The notes under the pieces are model-generated. The model saw only the letters and a list, made by a program, of their open reading frames with translations. It did no database searches and was not told the DNA's origin. A stretch of 64,000 nt of DNA. Origin: Cryptomeria japonica. Its lineage: Eukaryota > Streptophyta > Pinopsida > Cupressales > Cupressaceae. The DNA is taken from the NCBI RefSeq assembly GCF_030272615.1, contig NC_081413.1, positions 554,245,136-554,309,135 of the forward strand. Direction: 5' to 3'. A program made the position numbers and the translations under genes. Below, piece by piece: positions 61,097-64,000 of the stretch (the stretch's first letter is position 1; each line of letters starts with the position of its first letter).

Positions 61097-62304
61097 ATGG
61101 CCACTAATTCAAGTTCAATGGGCATTGAGACAAATAAATAATTAAAATATGATCAACCATCTCCTCCTTGGAAATATGTTAGATGTTCAAACAAATTCTA
61201 GGAGATGGCACTTTTATTTGGAATTGTAATGAGTGAGGAGTCCAATTTTAAGAGATCATATAATCAAGTGAAAGCTCATTTATGTTCTATATGTGGGCAC
61301 GGAATTAAAACATGTGGAGGGAAAATAAGAATGGATTGCCAAAAAAAAAAAAAGAATTTATTAAAGAACAAGAAGTTGATGCTGAGTGAGAAAGAAAAAT
61401 TGAAATCTCATCCTTTACCGAGGAAACCATCATTGAAGACACCTATAGATTCAATAATGGCCTCCCTACATCCTTTCTTGGAGATGCAAGATCGCTCTCC
61501 TTGCAAAAGAGGCCCATTGGTTAAAGCATTTCAAAATGAAACAAGAGACATTGTAGATGAAAAATCTGCATGTTGCATTTATGCCAATGGTCTTCCTTTC
61601 AGCTCAATGAGATCCCCATATTGTCATGCCCCTACCTCGAAGGACATAACAATAACCAAGAAATTGTCTTATCCTTAAGACTTCACGATTGTCTATGAAG
61701 GGGAATCAAACAACATGCAAATCGTTAAGGAGCAATGACTATAAGCAAGCAATTAAGAAGTCACCAAACAAAAATCGATGAAGGATTATAACTTGTCATT
61801 ACAACATAAGGAGGATAATGTTTGATTATGTCGAAACTCCAAGAAGGTTAAATGGAAGAGGCACGTCTTTGCTGAGAGGGCAGCCACTTTCCAAAGGGAT
61901 GCCTCCCTTCATGAAGTCGACAAGGTATATATGGAGGAAGTTCCAAGTGGAAATGGGCATCATGGAATATCACAAAAATTACAATGATAGGCTAAGAATT
62001 AAGTACAGAAATCAACGAACAATAAACAGACTCAGAAATCGTGTAAACAACAGAAATATAATCAAGATCAGATTCTCATTAACCTGATTCAGACCTGCTA
62101 TAATCAGCATCTAACAATCTGAATAATTGTGCTGGTGGTGTATATTTTACTTATCCATTAATTGTCAATATTTATTTCTTATACACATATATGTATGATT
62201 GGATATAAATTGCATGTCTGATTAATAAATCTGTTTGTAAACCCCATCATGTATGGAAGGAAGAAGGTGTAAGGTAGAGGAGAATCGTGAGGATTTCCAT
62301 CTAA

Positions 62305-62568
62305 GTAGGCCACCCCAAGTGGATGTCCATGTTGCCTGCCACCGAGGCCAAGAGGGCCAAAGCTCCACTCTTGGGCTTAGATAGGACAATCAAGAAACCC
62401 CCATTACGATTTCCACTCTGACTCTAAAGGATGGCTACTGATCTTAAGAGATGAGGCATAGATAGAGAAAGCAGGTACAAACACCCCACAAGGTAGGCCA
62501 CCCCGAGTGGATGTCCATGTTGCCTACCACTGGGGCCAAGAGGGCCAAAGTTCCCCTCTTGGGCTTAG
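62305..62568. repeat. Pair of 76-bp direct repeats inside solo LTR I
   Basis: 62305-62380 and 62493-62568 both run from GTAGGCCACCCC to TTGGGCTTAG with a few differences, separated by 112 bp. They are GC-richer than the surrounding LTR. Confidence 0.9.
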
Positions 62569-62675
62569 TGTGGGATGACTTCAGGCGGACCTATCACGCT
62601 TCCTCCCCCAAACCCTAATGTGTTTGAAATAATATTATAGATATTGTATGAATATCATGTGTTATAGTCTAACCC

Positions 62676-62712
62676 TAAAATATATATATATAGATAGATA
62701 GATAGATACAGA
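62676..62712. repeat. Simple repeat (TA)n followed by (GATA)n
   Basis: A TATATATATA run passes into AGATAGATAGATAGATA within solo LTR I. A short GT run follows at about 62729-62741. Confidence 0.9.
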
Positions 62713-63345
62713 CACATAAATACATGTGCGTGTGTGTGTTTTCCCTTGGCTATAGTTGCAGGATTCAAATCCAAGATCATTTTGTTTACGGTGATCTCTT
62801 TCTTGGTAACGATGTAACCCTAACCGTAACTTGTTGCAAATGTGGTTCTAGGGCAAATTAGGAAGGGGACATTACACATATTGGTAGGAAATGGTGATGA
62901 CAATTAGTAATGCACCTTCTGAGTACATAGGCATTGGGTAAGAAAACGTGTGCACCACCTTTATTGGCAAAAAAATTGTAGAGACATCACTCAAACGAAT
63001 TAGAGATTCTTGGATAGAAATAGGAGTGTCTGTTATATCTGATAGATGGAAAATTTGCAAAAATTGACCTTTGATAAATATTATTGCTGTGCCCCCCAAG
63101 GGGGCAATGTTTTTGAAGGCAACTGATTGTGAGGGAAAAACCAAAGATGCAAAATTCATTATAAAATCCTCATTGAGTCCATAGAGGTAGTGGATCCTGA
63201 AAATGTTGTTCAAGTCATAATGGACAATGTGAAAAATTGTAGGGCAATAGGTGCTTTGGTTGAGAAAAGGTATGTGCTTATTTTTTGGACACTATGTACT
63301 ATAAAGAATTGGCACTCAAATAGAGTGAATGAAATCTATATACCC

Positions 63346-64000
63346 TAAGTGTGAAGAGATCCAAATATTTGTGAGAAACCATTTGGTCTCATTCTAGTTC
63401 ACAATTTCACACAAAATCAGTGACTGCAATCTGAAAGTGAAGAGTGAAGAGAGATTGAGCTGGAAGGAGATTTAGGAGAGGGAGAATGCCAAGAGGAAAT
63501 TATTCATTCTTGCAAGAGGAAGAGGGTAGCAAGATTAAAGATAGGCATCCTGATTCAAAACATTTTTTGTTCATTCGCATCGATCATTGGACAATGCAGC
63601 TGTTATGAATCATGATTTTCATTTAAATTTATTAATGATTGAAAAATTTTAAGTGAAACAATGAAAAGTAAAACCTTGTAATAATACACTCGAATTCATT
63701 TAAAGTTATGAATAATGCACTCAAATTCATTGTTCAAAACTTCAATGTTTACTTCAAAAATTTTAAACTCATTGTAATGTTTTTAATTTGACAAATTTAA
63801 AATTTATAAATTATGACAGCAGCATATAGGTTTTCTGACTTTTTTTAAATTGTTTCTTGCAGCATCATTATCATTATGAATTCTCACAGCATGAGTGAGG
63901 ATAAGGATCAAGTGGTTGAAGTAGAAATCAAAGTGAAAATGAATCATCTATGATCCTGGTATAGAAGGAGTGAGGAGTGACTCTAACACTCAAATTGAAA
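63346..64000. other. Unassigned end of window
   Basis: About 650 bp with no frame or repeat that I recognise. The C-terminal part of the hAT gene is expected downstream of 63345 but is not visible here. Confidence 0.5.

Larger units (their letters stand above)
61622..62876 (+). mobile_element. Solo LTR I inserted in the hAT transposase remnant
   Basis: 1255 bp, TGTCATGCCCC to GGGGACATTACA, flanked by the perfect TSD CATAT at 61617-61621 and 62877-62881. The hAT similarity continues on both sides in a sensible order. Its ends resemble those of solo LTRs D and E, suggesting one broad LTR superfamily. It has no coding content. Confidence 0.92.
61097..63345 (+). pseudogene. hAT-family transposase remnant (BED finger and DUF659 region), split by solo LTR I
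   Basis: The frame opens at the ATG at 61097 and is broken by TAA and TAG before 61205. The first part (to about 61621) carries a PPWKYVRCSN string, then FKRSYNQVKAHL and GHGIKTCGG of a degraded BED-type finger. Near the insertion, GPLVKAFQNETRD and CIYANGLPFSSMRSPY match the hAT transposase start of the catalytic region. After solo LTR I the reading resumes at 62882 and carries DSWIEIGVSVISDRW (SDGW usual), PLINIIAVPPKGAMFLKA, DCEGKTKDAKF and a frameshifted VVQVIMDN string, as in the DUF659 part of hAT transposases. The C-terminal dimerisation region is not in the window. Several stops and frameshifts make it a pseudogene. Terminal repeats were not found. Confidence 0.8.

Overview
This window looks like a piece of a very large, repeat-dominated plant nuclear genome. 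I infer a gymnosperm, probably a conifer, from the AT-rich background, the many long LTRs (1.2-3.9 kb), the retroelements inserted into one another several levels deep, and the absence of any recognisable host gene. All classifiable coding sequence belongs to transposable elements, and almost all of it is broken by stops or frameshifts.

Layout. 1-6288 holds nothing I can name. 6294-10543 is a complete minus-strand Copia-type element that keeps only a gag-protease ORF (TSD GAAAC). A solo LTR of the same family lies at 57472-57950 (TSD AAAGA). 11001-44778 is an old outer element (A). Its left LTR was split by a minus-strand Copia element (F, 11481-27613, TSD ATAGT). F contains a giant solo LTR (E, 13019-21998, TSD CAAAA), and E contains a complete non-autonomous element (B, 13378-18470, TSD ATATG) with a 590-codon ORF of unknown function. 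The body of A also received a Gypsy chromovirus (C, 31423-42426, TSD GTTGG), whose pol was split by a 2.3-kb solo LTR (D, 36726-39037, TSD CTCAC). This makes a four-level and a three-level nest in one 34-kb block.

44779-47070 is unassigned. A 428-bp solo LTR (J, 47071-56628, TSD TTTTT) was split by a 9.1-kb LINE (G, 47431-56543, 17-bp TSD). The LINE has ORF1 (DUF4283-like plus CCHC), ORF2 (endonuclease, RT, zinc motif, RNase H) and then a third ORF of about 570 codons inside the same insertion unit. That ORF3 was interrupted by a 1-kb GC-rich non-autonomous DNA element (K, 54064-55068, 8-bp TSD, inverted ends). From 61097 to 63345 lies a decayed hAT transposase gene, split by a solo LTR (I, 61622-62876, TSD CATAT).

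How the pieces relate. A, B and C share the LTR start TGTAATGTCCCC (one base changed in C's left copy) and a conserved block of about 35 bp just before the 3' LTR. A and B carry unrelated coding sequence where C has gag-pol. I infer that A and B are non-autonomous derivatives mobilised by C-like chromoviruses. The LTRs of A, B, C and E also carry recurring short palindromes. The most noteworthy items are the three-ORF LINE, the A/B derivative families with their ORF, and the palindrome modules.
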